A DNA stretch of 64,000 bases. It comes from Fundicoccus ignavus (GTDB taxonomy: Bacteria; Bacillota; Bacilli; Lactobacillales; Aerococcaceae). The stretch spans positions 149,156 to 213,155 of the forward strand of contig NZ_WJQT01000003.1 of NCBI RefSeq assembly GCF_009659375.1, read 5' to 3'. Positions within the stretch are counted from its first letter, which is position 1; the number at the start of each line of letters is the position of its first letter. Positions 26,007 through 36,875 of the stretch are shown piece after piece. The position numbers were made by a program, and so were the translations under genes. A model generated the notes under the pieces. It had not been told where the DNA came from. It worked only from the letters and a program-made list of their open reading frames with translations, and did no database searches.

Positions 26007-26108
26007 TTGATTTTTACCATTAATACATAGACAGCTATCCCTTACTTACTTAAATGTGTTAAAATATTAACAATCGAATGATTATAGTTCTAAGGGAGAA
26101 TGGTTAAT

Positions 26109-27233
26109 ATGATAGTTAATAAACAAATGAAAATAGGCGTTTTATTGTTAAGTGTGTTTACGCTTTTGGGTTGTGCAGCAAACGATGAAACTGAAAAAGC
26201 AACTGATGTAGTGAGTCAGGCATCACCTACAACAGAAAATTATGTAGGTGATCCTTTAAAAATTACGAAAACACCGACATCGAGAACCGAAACGTTGTTA
26301 CATACCGCAGTGCAAATTCAAGTTTTTCACGAAGGCGAGGAAGTAGAAGCAGCATTGAATGATGCATTTGATTATATGGAAGCAATGGAAGTACAATTCA
26401 GTACTAATTTAGAAGGTTCGGATGTATATCGAATAAATCAAGCAGCTGGCGTAGAATCAGTTGAAGTAGATGAAGAAACCTTCGCAGTAATTAAACAAGC
26501 ATTAAATATTGCTGAACAAAGCAAAGGTAAGTTTGATATTTCCATTGGTGCCGTTACAAACTTGTGGCAGATTGGATCTGAAGATGCGCGTAAACCTAGT
26601 GATGATGAAATAGATGCGGCATTACCTTTAATTGATTATCGAAAAATTACCATAGATGAAGAAAATCTAACAGTTAAACTAGAGGTAAAGGGTATGGTCA
26701 TTGAATTGGGAGGAATATCCAAAGGCTACATCGGAGGTAGAGTTCGAGATATATTAGCTAGTCACGGTGTAACGACCGCTATCATTAATTTAGGTGGTAA
26801 CGTTGTTGTAATGGGCACATCACCCTCTAATGAAGAAGGTTGGAATGTTGGGGTTCAAGATCCAGATGAAACAAGAGGACAAGTCGTAGGGACACAAAGA
26901 GTTACAAATGGTGCAGTCGTAACTTCAGGAATTTATGAACGCTTTGTCGAAGTAGATGGCATTAAATATCATCATATCTTAGATCCGTTGACTGGATATC
27001 CTTTGGACAATGAAATTTCAGGTGTAACGGTATTTGCTAATACTTCTTTTGAGGGAGATTCTTATTCAACGGCATTATTCTTGTTTGGTATTGAGGATGG
27101 GATAAATTTTGTCGAATCCATTGAAGGTTTAGAAGCCGTTTTTGTAGATAAAGATCATGGTGTCCATCTTACATCCGGATTAAAAGACACTTTTGAATTA
27201 ACTAATGAGGAGTATCACTTAGCAGATGAATAA
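26109..27233 (+). CDS. fmnB: FAD:protein FMN transferase (ApbE family lipoprotein)
   Basis: Transfers FMN from FAD to a Thr or Ser of target proteins, here most likely PplA next door. The lipobox is TLLGCAAN. Family blocks follow in order: KGKFDISIGAVTNLW, IELGGISKGYIGGRVRD, AIINLGGNVVVMG, and the C-terminal HHILDPLTGYPLDNEISGVT with EGDSYSTALFLFG. ATG 26100 is only 1 bp from GGGAG, so ATG 26109 (spacing 10) is chosen, giving 374 residues. Being a lipoprotein, it acts outside the membrane on exported substrate. It overlaps dmkA by 8 bp. Confidence 0.94.
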   Translation: MIVNKQMKIGVLLLSVFTLLGCAANDETEKATDVVSQASPTTENYVGDPLKITKTPTSRTETLLHTAVQIQVFHEGEEVEAALNDAFDYMEAMEVQFSTNLEGSDVYRINQAAGVESVEVDEETFAVIKQALNIAEQSKGKFDISIGAVTNLWQIGSEDARKPSDDEIDAALPLIDYRKITIDEENLTVKLEVKGMVIELGGISKGYIGGRVRDILASHGVTTAIINLGGNVVVMGTSPSNEEGWNVGVQDPDETRGQVVGTQRVTNGAVVTSGIYERFVEVDGIKYHHILDPLTGYPLDNEISGVTVFANTSFEGDSYSTALFLFGIEDGINFVESIEGLEAVFVDKDHGVHLTSGLKDTFELTNEEYHLADE

Positions 27234-28170
27234 AGAAAAAATACTAATATTTCTAGAGTTTGTAGAATTAAGAACTAAAATAGCTAGCGTTTTTCCAATG
27301 ATGATTGGTTTTTTGTGGACGTATTATCATTATCAACAATTTAATTGGTTAAATTCAATTTTATTTGCGATTTCAGTCATATTTTTTGATATGTGTACAA
27401 CTGCAATAAATAATACTGTTGATTATCATAAAGCAATAGATATGAATTATAAGCATGAAGAGAATGTGATCGGTAGAAATAATTTAAGTTTTAAAACAAT
27501 GATTATGATAGTCTTTGCTTTATTAGCGGTTGCGACTGTGTTTGCGATTAGTTTAATTTTTCTCACTGATTTTTTGTTATTAATACTAGGGGGAATTTGT
27601 TTCTTCTTGGGAATCACTTATACATTTGGCCCAACCCCAATTTCAAGAAGTCCTTTTGGCGAAATCATGTCAGGTGGGACGATGGGATTTGGAATATTCT
27701 TTCTTGCGGTCTATATGACCATGTATGAAAAGTTATTGACATCAGTTCACACAATGGGAAATATCAATATTAGCTTTGCTTGGTTTGAGGCAATGAAGAT
27801 ATTTATGATGAGTATCCCGTTGATTTGTTTAATTGCGAATATTATGTTAGCCAATAATACACGCGATTTAGAAACAGATATCATTAATGAGCGTAAGACA
27901 TTAGTTTTCTATATAGGAAAGAAAAATGCAGTTATTCTGTACCAAATATTAAGTTTATTACCATGGATAGCATGGTTGTTGTATATAGTAAGTGGGATTT
28001 TACCAGTGTGGTCAATAATAAGTTTTGGTTTAATACCTAAACATTATGGTAGTGTGATGCGTTTTAAAGAGAAACAAACAAGAGAAACTTTTCCAGAAGC
28101 GATAAAAAGTTTCACCTTGTTTGCAAGTATGTATGTAATTGTATTGCTTTTAGCAAGCATCATTGGTTAA
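27226..28170 (+). CDS. dmkA: UbiA-family prenyltransferase (demethylmenaquinone synthesis)
   Basis: Attaches the polyprenyl chain to 1,4-dihydroxy-2-naphthoate in the membrane, giving demethylmenaquinone. It has 314 residues and about eight helices. The two aspartate motifs of the family are visible as NNTVDYHKAIDMNYKH and NNTRDLETDIINERKT. Its start overlaps the fmnB stop, so the flavin transferase and prenyltransferase are cotranslated. In Listeria the corresponding gene is DmkA of the EET locus, distinct from respiratory MenA. No men genes and no methyltransferase lie nearby, so the product probably stays demethylated and the naphthoate must come from elsewhere in the genome or from outside. 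Confidence 0.9.
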   Translation: MNKEKILIFLEFVELRTKIASVFPMMIGFLWTYYHYQQFNWLNSILFAISVIFFDMCTTAINNTVDYHKAIDMNYKHEENVIGRNNLSFKTMIMIVFALLAVATVFAISLIFLTDFLLLILGGICFFLGITYTFGPTPISRSPFGEIMSGGTMGFGIFFLAVYMTMYEKLLTSVHTMGNINISFAWFEAMKIFMMSIPLICLIANIMLANNTRDLETDIINERKTLVFYIGKKNAVILYQILSLLPWIAWLLYIVSGILPVWSIISFGLIPKHYGSVMRFKEKQTRETFPEAIKSFTLFASMYVIVLLLASIIG

Positions 28171-28173
28171 CGG

Positions 28174-28584
28174 TCATAGGGGTAGAATCAACTCATCCTC
28201 ACTCATGGTTCCAAGGATTTCAATAATAAAACCGTGAGGGAGACAAATTGCAGTTTGTCCTGGGCGGCTAATCCATCCTGTTTTAACGCCAACTTGATCA
28301 GGACTATTATCTTCTTTAATGCGTATTCGGTCGCCTTGCTTCTCGATTATATTATATTGACCTGGATTAGGATGGTATGTTTTTATTTCTTGCTCAGAAC
28401 CTTCTTCTAAAATAAAACGGTCAACTTCTTGGCCGTTTATTTTTATAATTGCCACAATTTCTTGGTTTTCTGATTGATTTCCATAGACATAGGCAGTTAC
28501 TAATGTTGGTGCAAAAGAAAGAAGTAAAGCAAGACCAATGATGACAAAATCAAAAGGTCGAAATTGTTTGAAAAATATTTTCAT
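28174..28584 (-). CDS. eetA: EetA-type NusG domain II-containing membrane protein
   Basis: 136 residues with one N-terminal transmembrane helix (FDFVIIGLALLLSFAPTLV) and an outside beta-sandwich of the NusG-II type (AIIKINGQEVDRFIL ... GWISRPGQTAICLPHGFIIE). This small protein is found next to Gx transporter proteins, and the Listeria member EetA is needed for electron transfer to flavins. It is convergent with dmkA with only 3 bp between the stops, and has AGGTGA before ATG. It marks the right edge of the EET locus, as eetB marks the left. Its biochemical job is unproven. Confidence 0.88.
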   Translation of the reverse strand: MKIFFKQFRPFDFVIIGLALLLSFAPTLVTAYVYGNQSENQEIVAIIKINGQEVDRFILEEGSEQEIKTYHPNPGQYNIIEKQGDRIRIKEDNSPDQVGVKTGWISRPGQTAICLPHGFIIEILGTMSEDELILPL

Positions 28585-28737
28585 TTAATCACCTCTATTT
28601 TCAAAAGAATTACACTTAACTACTATTGTATTCCAAACACAGAGCCTTTTCTAGCTTTTGTATGTTTTTTTTGTTATCATTATTAGTGTGCAAAAATTAT
28701 TATTAGGCATTAATAAGAAAAAAGGAGATAGATAATT

Positions 28738-29346
28738 ATGGCAATTAAGGCAGATGTAAGAAAAAGTACTGGTACAAGTGCTTCTCGTAAAGCGCGTAAA
28801 GTAGGTTTAATTCCAGTTACCTTATATGGGAATGGTATTGAAACAGTTTCTTTAACTGTAGATCGTCGTGAGTTTGACGCTTTGTTGAAACGTGAGGGGG
28901 CAAACGCAGTCTTTGATCTTGAGTATGATGGCAATGTTCAAAAAGTTTGGATCAAGGATTTTGCTAAAGCATCATTACAAGATGAGTTTTATAGCTTAGA
29001 CTTAGAGGCGATTTCTAAGGACCAAAAATTAACTGTTGATGTTCCTTTAGTACTTATCAATGAAGAAACATTAAAAGAGGGTATTGTTGAATTAATCGCT
29101 AATACCGTTCAAGTGGAAACAACACCGGATAATATTCCTTCCAATATTGAAATTGATGTTGAAGGATTAGTAATTGGTGATGTTAAAACAGTTGCTGATT
29201 TAAGTATTCCTGCAAACGTTGAAGTTTTAGATGATGGGGAACAAACAGTGGTAACAGTTTCAGCTCCAACAGAAGTTCCTGAAGAATCAGATGAAGAAGT
29301 AGCTGAGCCAGAAGTTATTGGTGAAGAGGAAACTCAAGAAGATTAA
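28738..29346 (+). CDS. rplY: Ribosomal protein L25, general stress (Ctc) form
   Basis: Binds 5S rRNA in the large subunit. The 202 residues comprise the L25 domain (MAIKADVRKSTGTSASRKAR ... about residue 90), a TL5-like C-terminal beta domain, and an acidic tail of about 20 residues (EVPEESDEEVAEPEVIGE). The two-domain Ctc form is usual in Bacilli, where it is stress induced. AAAAAAGGAGA precedes ATG at good spacing, and the gene ends at a strong terminator, so it is monocistronic. Confidence 0.95.
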   Translation: MAIKADVRKSTGTSASRKARKVGLIPVTLYGNGIETVSLTVDRREFDALLKREGANAVFDLEYDGNVQKVWIKDFAKASLQDEFYSLDLEAISKDQKLTVDVPLVLINEETLKEGIVELIANTVQVETTPDNIPSNIEIDVEGLVIGDVKTVADLSIPANVEVLDDGEQTVVTVSAPTEVPEESDEEVAEPEVIGEEETQED

Positions 29347-29354
29347 TAGATGTT

Positions 29355-29389
29355 AAAAACACGTGCTAAATTTCAGCGCGTGTTTTTTT
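29355..29389 (+). terminator. Terminator after rplY
   Basis: AAAAACACGTGC pairs with GCGCGTGTTTTT around TAAATTTCA, then seven T. Confidence 0.9.
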
Positions 29390-29463
29390 ATGAGAAAATT
29401 ATTGTATTAGGTTGACTTTATAGAATACACATACAATAATATAAAGTGAAAGGGGGGAGGATA

Positions 29464-30627
29464 ATGAGTCAAACGCTAAAAGAAAAAATCAAATTAGCAG
29501 CTAAAGAAATCGGGATAGATAAAATAGGTTTTACGACAGCTGAACCTTTTGATCATTTAAAAGAATCATTAGAAGAACAACAAGCAGCTGGACATTCAAC
29601 TGGCTTTGAACATAGAGTTTTAGAAGAAAGATTATTCCCAGAAAAGATATTTGATCGCCCTAAAAGCATCATTTCTATTGCATTGGCTTATCCAAGTAAG
29701 CTAAATAATCCTTTCCCACAAGATAAAGAAAACAGACGTGGATCTTTTGCAAGGGCATCATGGGGAATTGACTATCATGATATTCTTCGTGATCGAATGA
29801 ATAAACTGATTGATTTTATTAAGGAAGAGGCATCAACTGCAACTTTTAAGCCTATGGTTGATACTGGTGAGCTAATAGACGTTGCGACAGCTGAACGAGC
29901 TGGTTTGGGCTTTATTGGGCGAAACGGCTTACTAATTACGAAAGAGTTTGGTTCGTATGTTTATCTAGGTGAAATTATCACTGACTTAGAGTTTGAACCT
30001 GATGAAAGAGTCCCGTTTGGTTGTGGTGACTGTATGCGATGCATTACAGCGTGTCCACCAAGTGCACTCTTAGGAGATGGCCGTATTAATGGACGTGTAT
30101 GCCTTTCTTATCAGACTCAAACTAAGGGCTATATGGAAGAAAAATATAGACGACAAATCACTCATGTAATTTATGGGTGTGATATTTGTCAGTTGGTTTG
30201 TCCATATAATCAAGGTATCGATTCACATATTCATCCTGAAATGGAACCCACTCCGGAAGAGGTACAACCGGCTTTAAAACCTTTGTTGACCATTTCAAAT
30301 AAGGATTTCAAAGAACAATTTGGACATATGGCTGGTTCTTGGCGAGGGAAAAAACCATTACAAAGAAATGCGATTATTGCTTTAGCGAACTATCGCGATC
30401 AAACTGCATTACCGCAACTTATTGAAGTGATGGAAGAAGATCCACGGCCAATGATTAGGGGAACTGCTGCATGGGCAATTGGCCAAATCCAACGTTATAA
30501 AAATGAAGCACTGATTGAATGTGTAGCTGATCAATTAGCTAAAGAAACAGATCCAGAAACGGTAGAAGAAATGACCAAAGCGCTAGAGACTCTTAGGGCC
30601 AAAAGGTTACCTCGTTCAATGCGTTAA
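29464..30627 (+). CDS. queG: Epoxyqueuosine reductase
   Basis: Last step of queuosine synthesis: reduces epoxyqueuosine in the tRNA wobble position with a corrinoid and two [4Fe-4S] clusters. The 387 residues have the QueG N-terminal domain, the ferredoxin segment with [16 protein letters not shown] and [12 protein letters not shown], and C-terminal HEAT repeats ([20 protein letters not shown]). GTG 29446 opens the frame, but ATG 29464 has GGGAGG at 5 bp. A TTGACT/AATAAT promoter is likely just upstream. Cobalamin dependence implies that the cell can obtain B12. It is followed by trmL, another anticodon-modifying enzyme. Confidence 0.95.
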   Translation: MSQTLKEKIKLAAKEIGIDKIGFTTAEPFDHLKESLEEQQAAGHSTGFEHRVLEERLFPEKIFDRPKSIISIALAYPSKLNNPFPQDKENRRGSFARASWGIDYHDILRDRMNKLIDFIKEEASTATFKPMVDTGELIDVATAERAGLGFIGRNGLLITKEFGSYVYLGEIITDLEFEPDERVPFGCGDCMRCITACPPSALLGDGRINGRVCLSYQTQTKGYMEEKYRRQITHVIYGCDICQLVCPYNQGIDSHIHPEMEPTPEEVQPALKPLLTISNKDFKEQFGHMAGSWRGKKPLQRNAIIALANYRDQTALPQLIEVMEEDPRPMIRGTAAWAIGQIQRYKNEALIECVADQLAKETDPETVEEMTKALETLRAKRLPRSMR

Positions 30628-30653
30628 TAATATTAAAGAAACTAGGGAATAAA

Positions 30654-31181
30654 TTGAAAAATCATATTGTATTATTTGAACCATTAATGCCTGCAAATAC
30701 AGGTAATATAGCTAGAACTTGCGCTGGAACAAATACGGCTCTTCATTTGATTGAGCCTTTAGGTTTTAGCACAGATGATAAAATGTTAAAAAGAGCAGGC
30801 TTAGATTATTGGCATAACGTTGATATTACCTATCATAAAGATATGGCTGCTTTTTTAGAGTTTGTTGGCGAGCGTAGTTTATACTTAATCACTAAATTTG
30901 CTCCGAAAATTTATAGCGATGAAAATTTAGCTAGTAATGAAACTGGTGAACAGTTTTTCTTGTTCGGTAAAGAAACGACTGGATTACCTATTGAGTTAAT
31001 GGAAGAATTAAAAGATGCTTGTTTACGTATACCGATGAATGATGAACATGTACGTTCTTTAAACTTATCAAATACGGCTAATATCATTATTTTTGAAGCG
31101 TTACGTCAACAGAATTTTGCTGGCTTGGAAACTACTCATCATTATGACGATACGGATAAGGCACAACAATTGAACTGGTAG
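30654..31181 (+). CDS. trmL: tRNA (cytidine/uridine-34 2'-O) methyltransferase
   Basis: SPOUT-class enzyme that methylates the ribose of the wobble base in tRNA-Leu isoacceptors. It has 175 residues. The N-terminus NHIVLFEPLMPANTGNIARTC and the SAM knot motifs FLFGKETTGLP and LRIPMNDEHVRSLNLSNTAN are textbook. TTG is the start codon, 6 bp after TAGGGA; no ATG fits. It follows queG by 26 bp with no terminator, so the two wobble-base modification genes probably form an operon. Confidence 0.94.
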   Translation: MKNHIVLFEPLMPANTGNIARTCAGTNTALHLIEPLGFSTDDKMLKRAGLDYWHNVDITYHKDMAAFLEFVGERSLYLITKFAPKIYSDENLASNETGEQFFLFGKETTGLPIELMEELKDACLRIPMNDEHVRSLNLSNTANIIIFEALRQQNFAGLETTHHYDDTDKAQQLNW

Positions 31182-31186
31182 TAAGC

Positions 31187-32771
<1,585 letters not shown>

Positions 32772-32774
32772 TTC

Positions 32775-32816
32775 AAAAAAATCGTACTGCAATATATTTT
32801 GCAGTACGATTTTTTT
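32775..32816. terminator. Bidirectional terminator of serS and uppP
   Basis: A perfect 18-bp palindrome (AAAAAAATCGTACTGCAA and its complement) with loop TATATT. T runs leave on both strands, serving the two convergent genes. Confidence 0.92.
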
Positions 32817-33648
32817 AGTTAAATAGGAAATATAGAATAACTAACGAACCAAGTACGATTCTGTAGTAACCGAATACTTTAAAGTCGTTACGTCTAATAT
32901 AATTTAACAAGAATTTAATTGCGATTAATGAGACGATAAATGCTACCAACATACCTGATAAAAGATAAATAAGTTCTGCTTGACTGAAATCAAAACCGAA
33001 CTTCACTAGTTTAAGGAAACTAGCACCAAACATAACGGGAATACTCATGTAGAATGAAAATTCAGTTGCTACGTTTCGATCCATACCGATTAATAAACCA
33101 CCAATAATCGTTGAACCAGAACGTGAAGTGCCTGGAATGATTGATAAAGCTTGAAATAGTCCTATTTTGAATGCGTGTAAGTAAGTTAAATCATCCATCG
33201 AATCAATTGTTAATGAATGCTTGCCTTGGTGTTTGTTTTCAATCCAAATAAAGACAAAACCATATACAATTAATGCAACTGATACTACCCAAGGATTATA
33301 GAAGTATTCATCCATATAGTCATTTAGAATTAATCCGAAAATTACAGCTGGAATACTTGCTACCACAACTTTAAACCAGATAATCCATGTTTGTTTCTGA
33401 GCTTCTTTAGTTTTTTTACCAGAGAAAGGATTTAGCTTCGTAAAGTAAATGACAATTACCGCAAAAATAGAACCAAGTTGCACAAGTACTAAGAACATTT
33501 CTATAAATTCTGGTCTTAAATTTAAACGAAGAAATTCATCGATTAAAATCATATGTCCAGTACTGCTGACTGGAAGCCATTCTGTTATACCTTGAACGAT
33601 ACTCAAAATAAATATTTTTATAAGTTCAATCACGTTAAAATTTTCCAA
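32815..33648 (-). CDS. uppP: Undecaprenyl-diphosphatase
   Basis: Dephosphorylates undecaprenyl diphosphate so that the lipid carrier of wall synthesis can be reused; overproduction gives bacitracin resistance. The 277 residues form about eight helices. The catalytic blocks are QGITEWLPVSSTGHM near the N-terminus and PGTSRSGSTIIGGLLIGM in the middle. The start is TTG, 10 bp after GAGG; GTG five codons on is the alternative. It is monocistronic by position, convergent with serS. Confidence 0.95.
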   Translation of the reverse strand: MENFNVIELIKIFILSIVQGITEWLPVSSTGHMILIDEFLRLNLRPEFIEMFLVLVQLGSIFAVIVIYFTKLNPFSGKKTKEAQKQTWIIWFKVVVASIPAVIFGLILNDYMDEYFYNPWVVSVALIVYGFVFIWIENKHQGKHSLTIDSMDDLTYLHAFKIGLFQALSIIPGTSRSGSTIIGGLLIGMDRNVATEFSFYMSIPVMFGASFLKLVKFGFDFSQAELIYLLSGMLVAFIVSLIAIKFLLNYIRRNDFKVFGYYRIVLGSLVILYFLFN

Positions 33649-33873
33649 AAAAATTAAACCTCATTTCTTTTTGATTAAAAACATTATACACTAAATTGCC
33701 AAAAATAGAACCTTTCGGTAAAAAGAGCCACTAGTGATTAATATTTAAGGTTCTAAAAGTTTATAAAAAAAGATAATGATGATTTTTTCTAGAAAATAAT
33801 AGCTTTTTCTACATGTTTTTACGTTATTCGTTTATAATAGTAGTGGAAGAACAAATGAGGAGGAGTGAAAAAT

Positions 33874-34377
33874 ATGTTTGGTTTATTTAAGAAGAAAGAT
33901 AAAAAAGAAGAAGTAGTGAAAGATATTGCAATTTATGCAGTTGCTGACGGTGATTTAATTAGTATTGAGAATGTAAATGACTTAGTTTTTGCTCAAAAAA
34001 TGATGGGAGACGGTTATGCAGTTGTTCCCAACAATGGAACAATTACATCACCAGTTGATGGTAAAGTAGGTACTGTTTTTCCTACGAAACATGCAATCGG
34101 ATTTGATTCAAATGGGTTAGAAGTATTATTACACATGGGGATTGATACGGTGTCATTAGACGGTGGACCATTTGAGTCAGCGGTAAGCGAAAATAATCAA
34201 GTAACAGGACAAACAGTAGTTTCTAATGTTGATCTTAAAGGTTTAGAAGCAGCAGAAAAAGATAATGTCATGATTGTAATCTTTACTAATGGTGACGAAG
34301 TAATTGAGGCTATTAATATCACAGCTTCCGGACAAGTTAAGAGAGGCCAACAAATTGGTACTGTAACCTTAAAATAA
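33874..34377 (+). CDS. crr: PTS glucose-type EIIA (Crr)
   Basis: Phosphocarrier of the sugar phosphotransferase system, receiving phosphate from HPr. The 167-residue single-domain protein has the active-site histidine in VLLHMGIDTV and the second conserved histidine in FPTKHAIGFDS. GTSPVDG-type motif ITSPVDGKVG marks the fold. GTG 33865 opens the frame, but ATG 33874 lies 8 bp after GAGGAGGAG. A free-standing EIIA-Glc suggests partnering with EIIBC proteins encoded elsewhere. The 216-bp intergenic region before it holds the promoters of both crr and uppP; I see no clear operator. Confidence 0.93.
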   Translation: MFGLFKKKDKKEEVVKDIAIYAVADGDLISIENVNDLVFAQKMMGDGYAVVPNNGTITSPVDGKVGTVFPTKHAIGFDSNGLEVLLHMGIDTVSLDGGPFESAVSENNQVTGQTVVSNVDLKGLEAAEKDNVMIVIFTNGDEVIEAINITASGQVKRGQQIGTVTLK

Positions 34378-34390
34378 ATTTCAAAGAAAT

Positions 34391-34413
34391 AGCGACCTCT
34401 CTTAGAGGTCGCT
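34391..34413. terminator. Hairpin between convergent crr and lactonase genes
   Basis: AGCGACCTCT and AGAGGTCGCT pair perfectly around CTT. T runs on both sides are broken, so efficiency is uncertain. Confidence 0.65.
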
Positions 34414-34435
34414 TAAATTATTTTTCTTAAGTTAT

Positions 34436-35464
34436 TTATGTAGATGCGATACATACACATTCAGGTGCTTTTGTCTCATTATTTAAGAATTTTAATTCAC
34501 CAGTTGCTGAATTACGTGAGAAGATAGAAATATAGTCACTGTCTTGGTGTGGAACTAAGACGAACTTCTCTGTACTATCTAAAATAAAATCACGTGGAAT
34601 TTGACCAATTGTGTCAATTTCCTGAATTTTGGTTAATTCGCCGTTATCTTTATTAACAGAAAAGACAGTTATCACATTATGAAAACGACTTGAAGTGTAA
34701 AGGAAGGAAGCATCAGAGGTTAGTCTAATTGCTGCTCCAGCAGATTCTTCTACTTTTTCTTCAGGTATATTGATGACTGTTTGTTTAACAGATAAGCTAC
34801 CATCGTTTTCAATGTTTAACACAGTTGTCGTACTATTTAATTCACCAATAACGTAAATAAGAGGTTTTGCAGGATGTAATACTAAATGACGCGGACCAGT
34901 TCCTGCTTCAAGTTTAAGCTCGCTGCTTACTGTAAGCTTACCTTGCTCATCTATTTGGTAGGTTGTAATAATATCTGTACCTAAATCACATACATATAGT
35001 TTTGTTTGTTCGTTATTCATGTCAGCAAAATGAACATGTGAAGATTTTTGGTTTTCATGAACGCTTGAACCTTCATGTTTAACACTTTGGATATGGTGCA
35101 ATTGGTCTGCATCATCTAATTGATAGACATCAACAGCACCTTCATGGTAATTCGAAACATAGAGCGTTCGCGTTGTTTCTTTAAAACTTACATGACAACC
35201 TGGAACTTTACTTCCGAATGCACGGCTGATTTCTTTCCAATTACCTTCGATAAAGCGAAAAGCAACAATTCCACCTTTATCATCTTCTTTATGAATTGCG
35301 AATAAAAGAGACTTATCTTTAGAGAGTGCAACATATGTTGGACCATCCAATATAGCGATTAATTTCGAATCAGAAAAAATCTGTTTGTCAGGATTAAAGT
35401 AAATGCTAGAAATGCCTTTGTTTAATCTTTTGGTATAGCCACCTAGGATAAAGTTTTGAATCAT
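34436..35464 (-). CDS. pgl: Lactonase family protein, probable 6-phosphogluconolactonase
   Basis: Hydrolyses 6-phosphogluconolactone in the oxidative pentose phosphate path; the YkgB/Pgl family is a seven-bladed propeller. The 342 residues show repeated blades and family blocks such as FILGGYTKRLNKGISSIYF, the ESSHVHFAD-like SSHVHFADMN, GTGPRHLVLHPAKP and IGQIPRDFILDSTEKF. It is cytoplasmic, with no signal. AGGAAG precedes ATG. It is a lone gene between two convergent or divergent neighbours. Family members acting on other sugar lactones exist, so the substrate is inferred. Confidence 0.85.
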   Translation of the reverse strand: MIQNFILGGYTKRLNKGISSIYFNPDKQIFSDSKLIAILDGPTYVALSKDKSLLFAIHKEDDKGGIVAFRFIEGNWKEISRAFGSKVPGCHVSFKETTRTLYVSNYHEGAVDVYQLDDADQLHHIQSVKHEGSSVHENQKSSHVHFADMNNEQTKLYVCDLGTDIITTYQIDEQGKLTVSSELKLEAGTGPRHLVLHPAKPLIYVIGELNSTTTVLNIENDGSLSVKQTVINIPEEKVEESAGAAIRLTSDASFLYTSSRFHNVITVFSVNKDNGELTKIQEIDTIGQIPRDFILDSTEKFVLVPHQDSDYISIFSRNSATGELKFLNNETKAPECVCIAST

Positions 35465-35611
35465 TTAGAACTTCCTTTCTTACCACACAATATAAAAGAA
35501 TTATACCACATAAAAATAAAATAATCTGTACAAGCCTTTAGGCTGATGTAGAGTAATTGACATTAAACTATGATAAAATTATTAAATAAAGCTAGTCAGG
35601 AGGTTTATTTT

Positions 35612-36832
35612 ATGAGACGTAATGCGAATATGAATAGTACAATCCGTAATACTTGGTTTTTTCAACGCTTTTTAAATAACAAGGCTGTCATTAGTTTATT
35701 AATTATTTTGATAAGTTTGTTGATTATACAGGTTTTTACGAAAATTGCTTATCTATTTAGTCCGATTACTCAATTTGTTAATTTTATAGCATTTCCAATC
35801 ATTGCGACAGTAATACTATATTATTTAGTTGCTCCAGTTATTAATAAATTGGATCAAAGAGGAATTAATAAAAGTATTTCAATCATCGGTTTGTTTATTG
35901 TAATTGTTTTGTTGATTATTTGGGGGGTATCTTATTTAGTCCCTATTATTCAAAATCAAACTCGTTCATTTATGGATAACTTACCAGTTTATATGGAAAC
36001 ACTTGAACAAATGGTTATTGACTCACCTTTTATTCCAAATACAGAAGAACTTTTTCCGAATATAAGCAGCTATTTGGAAGATTTTAATTTAAGCATGATT
36101 ACGGAACAAATAAATCCAATCATTACTTCAACATTTGGAAGTTTGAGCAATGTTATTGGGACAATTACCCAATTAGCGACTGGATTGGTAATGATTCCGA
36201 TTTTATTGTATTATATTTTAGTTGATGGAGAAAAAATCCCCAATACAATCTTATATTACATACCAACTAAGTATCGTGTTAGTGCTCGCCGTATCTTGTA
36301 TCGTGGGAACTATCAAGTTTCACAGTATATTAGAGGTCAAATTTTAGTAGCAACTATTGTTGGTATTATGTTTGGTATAGGCTATACTTTTATTGGCTTA
36401 GACTACGGTGTAACTTTAGCGGTGATCTCAGCTCTGCTAAATGTAATCCCATATTTGGGTTCTTTCATTGCTGTCGTACCAGCTTTGATTATAGGATTGT
36501 TAACATCGCCTTTGATGTTCGTAAAAGTAATCATTGTTTTAGTAATTGAACAGACAATTGAAGGTCGAATTGTTTCGCCTCAAATTTTAGGAAACAGTAT
36601 GAAAATTCACCCAGTCACCATTCTATTGATTTTAGTAGGAGCAGGCCATATCTTCGGATTAACTGGTGTTATCCTAGGGGTTCCCGGTTATGCTGTAATT
36701 AAAGTGATTGTATCTGAGTTATACGATGTATTTCGTGAACAATCAGGACTTTATGAAGAAGAACATCCAATTTCTAGCTTAGATATGGAAGAAACTGATC
36801 CTGAAGAAGATGACTTAGAATCGGTTGAATAG
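35612..36832 (+). CDS. AI-2E family (PerM/YdbI-like) transporter
   Basis: Membrane protein of 406 residues and about eight helices in the family that includes TqsA and several Na+/H+ antiporter-like proteins; individual substrates are mostly unknown. Recognisable blocks are IAFPIIATVILYYLVAPVIN near the start, the central YILVDGEKIPNTIL, and the C-terminal SALLNVIPYLGSFIAVVPAL with GLTGVILGVPGYAVIKVI. ATG 35612 has CAGGAGG at 8 bp; the frame opens 14 codons earlier without a site. The end is an acidic cytoplasmic tail. It is followed after 43 bp by a lipoprotein gene and may be cotranscribed with it. Confidence 0.88.
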   Translation: MRRNANMNSTIRNTWFFQRFLNNKAVISLLIILISLLIIQVFTKIAYLFSPITQFVNFIAFPIIATVILYYLVAPVINKLDQRGINKSISIIGLFIVIVLLIIWGVSYLVPIIQNQTRSFMDNLPVYMETLEQMVIDSPFIPNTEELFPNISSYLEDFNLSMITEQINPIITSTFGSLSNVIGTITQLATGLVMIPILLYYILVDGEKIPNTILYYIPTKYRVSARRILYRGNYQVSQYIRGQILVATIVGIMFGIGYTFIGLDYGVTLAVISALLNVIPYLGSFIAVVPALIIGLLTSPLMFVKVIIVLVIEQTIEGRIVSPQILGNSMKIHPVTILLILVGAGHIFGLTGVILGVPGYAVIKVIVSELYDVFREQSGLYEEEHPISSLDMEETDPEEDDLESVE

Positions 36833-36875
36833 AGGTAACAATATAATTTAAAATGACTAAGAAAGTTGGACAAAA

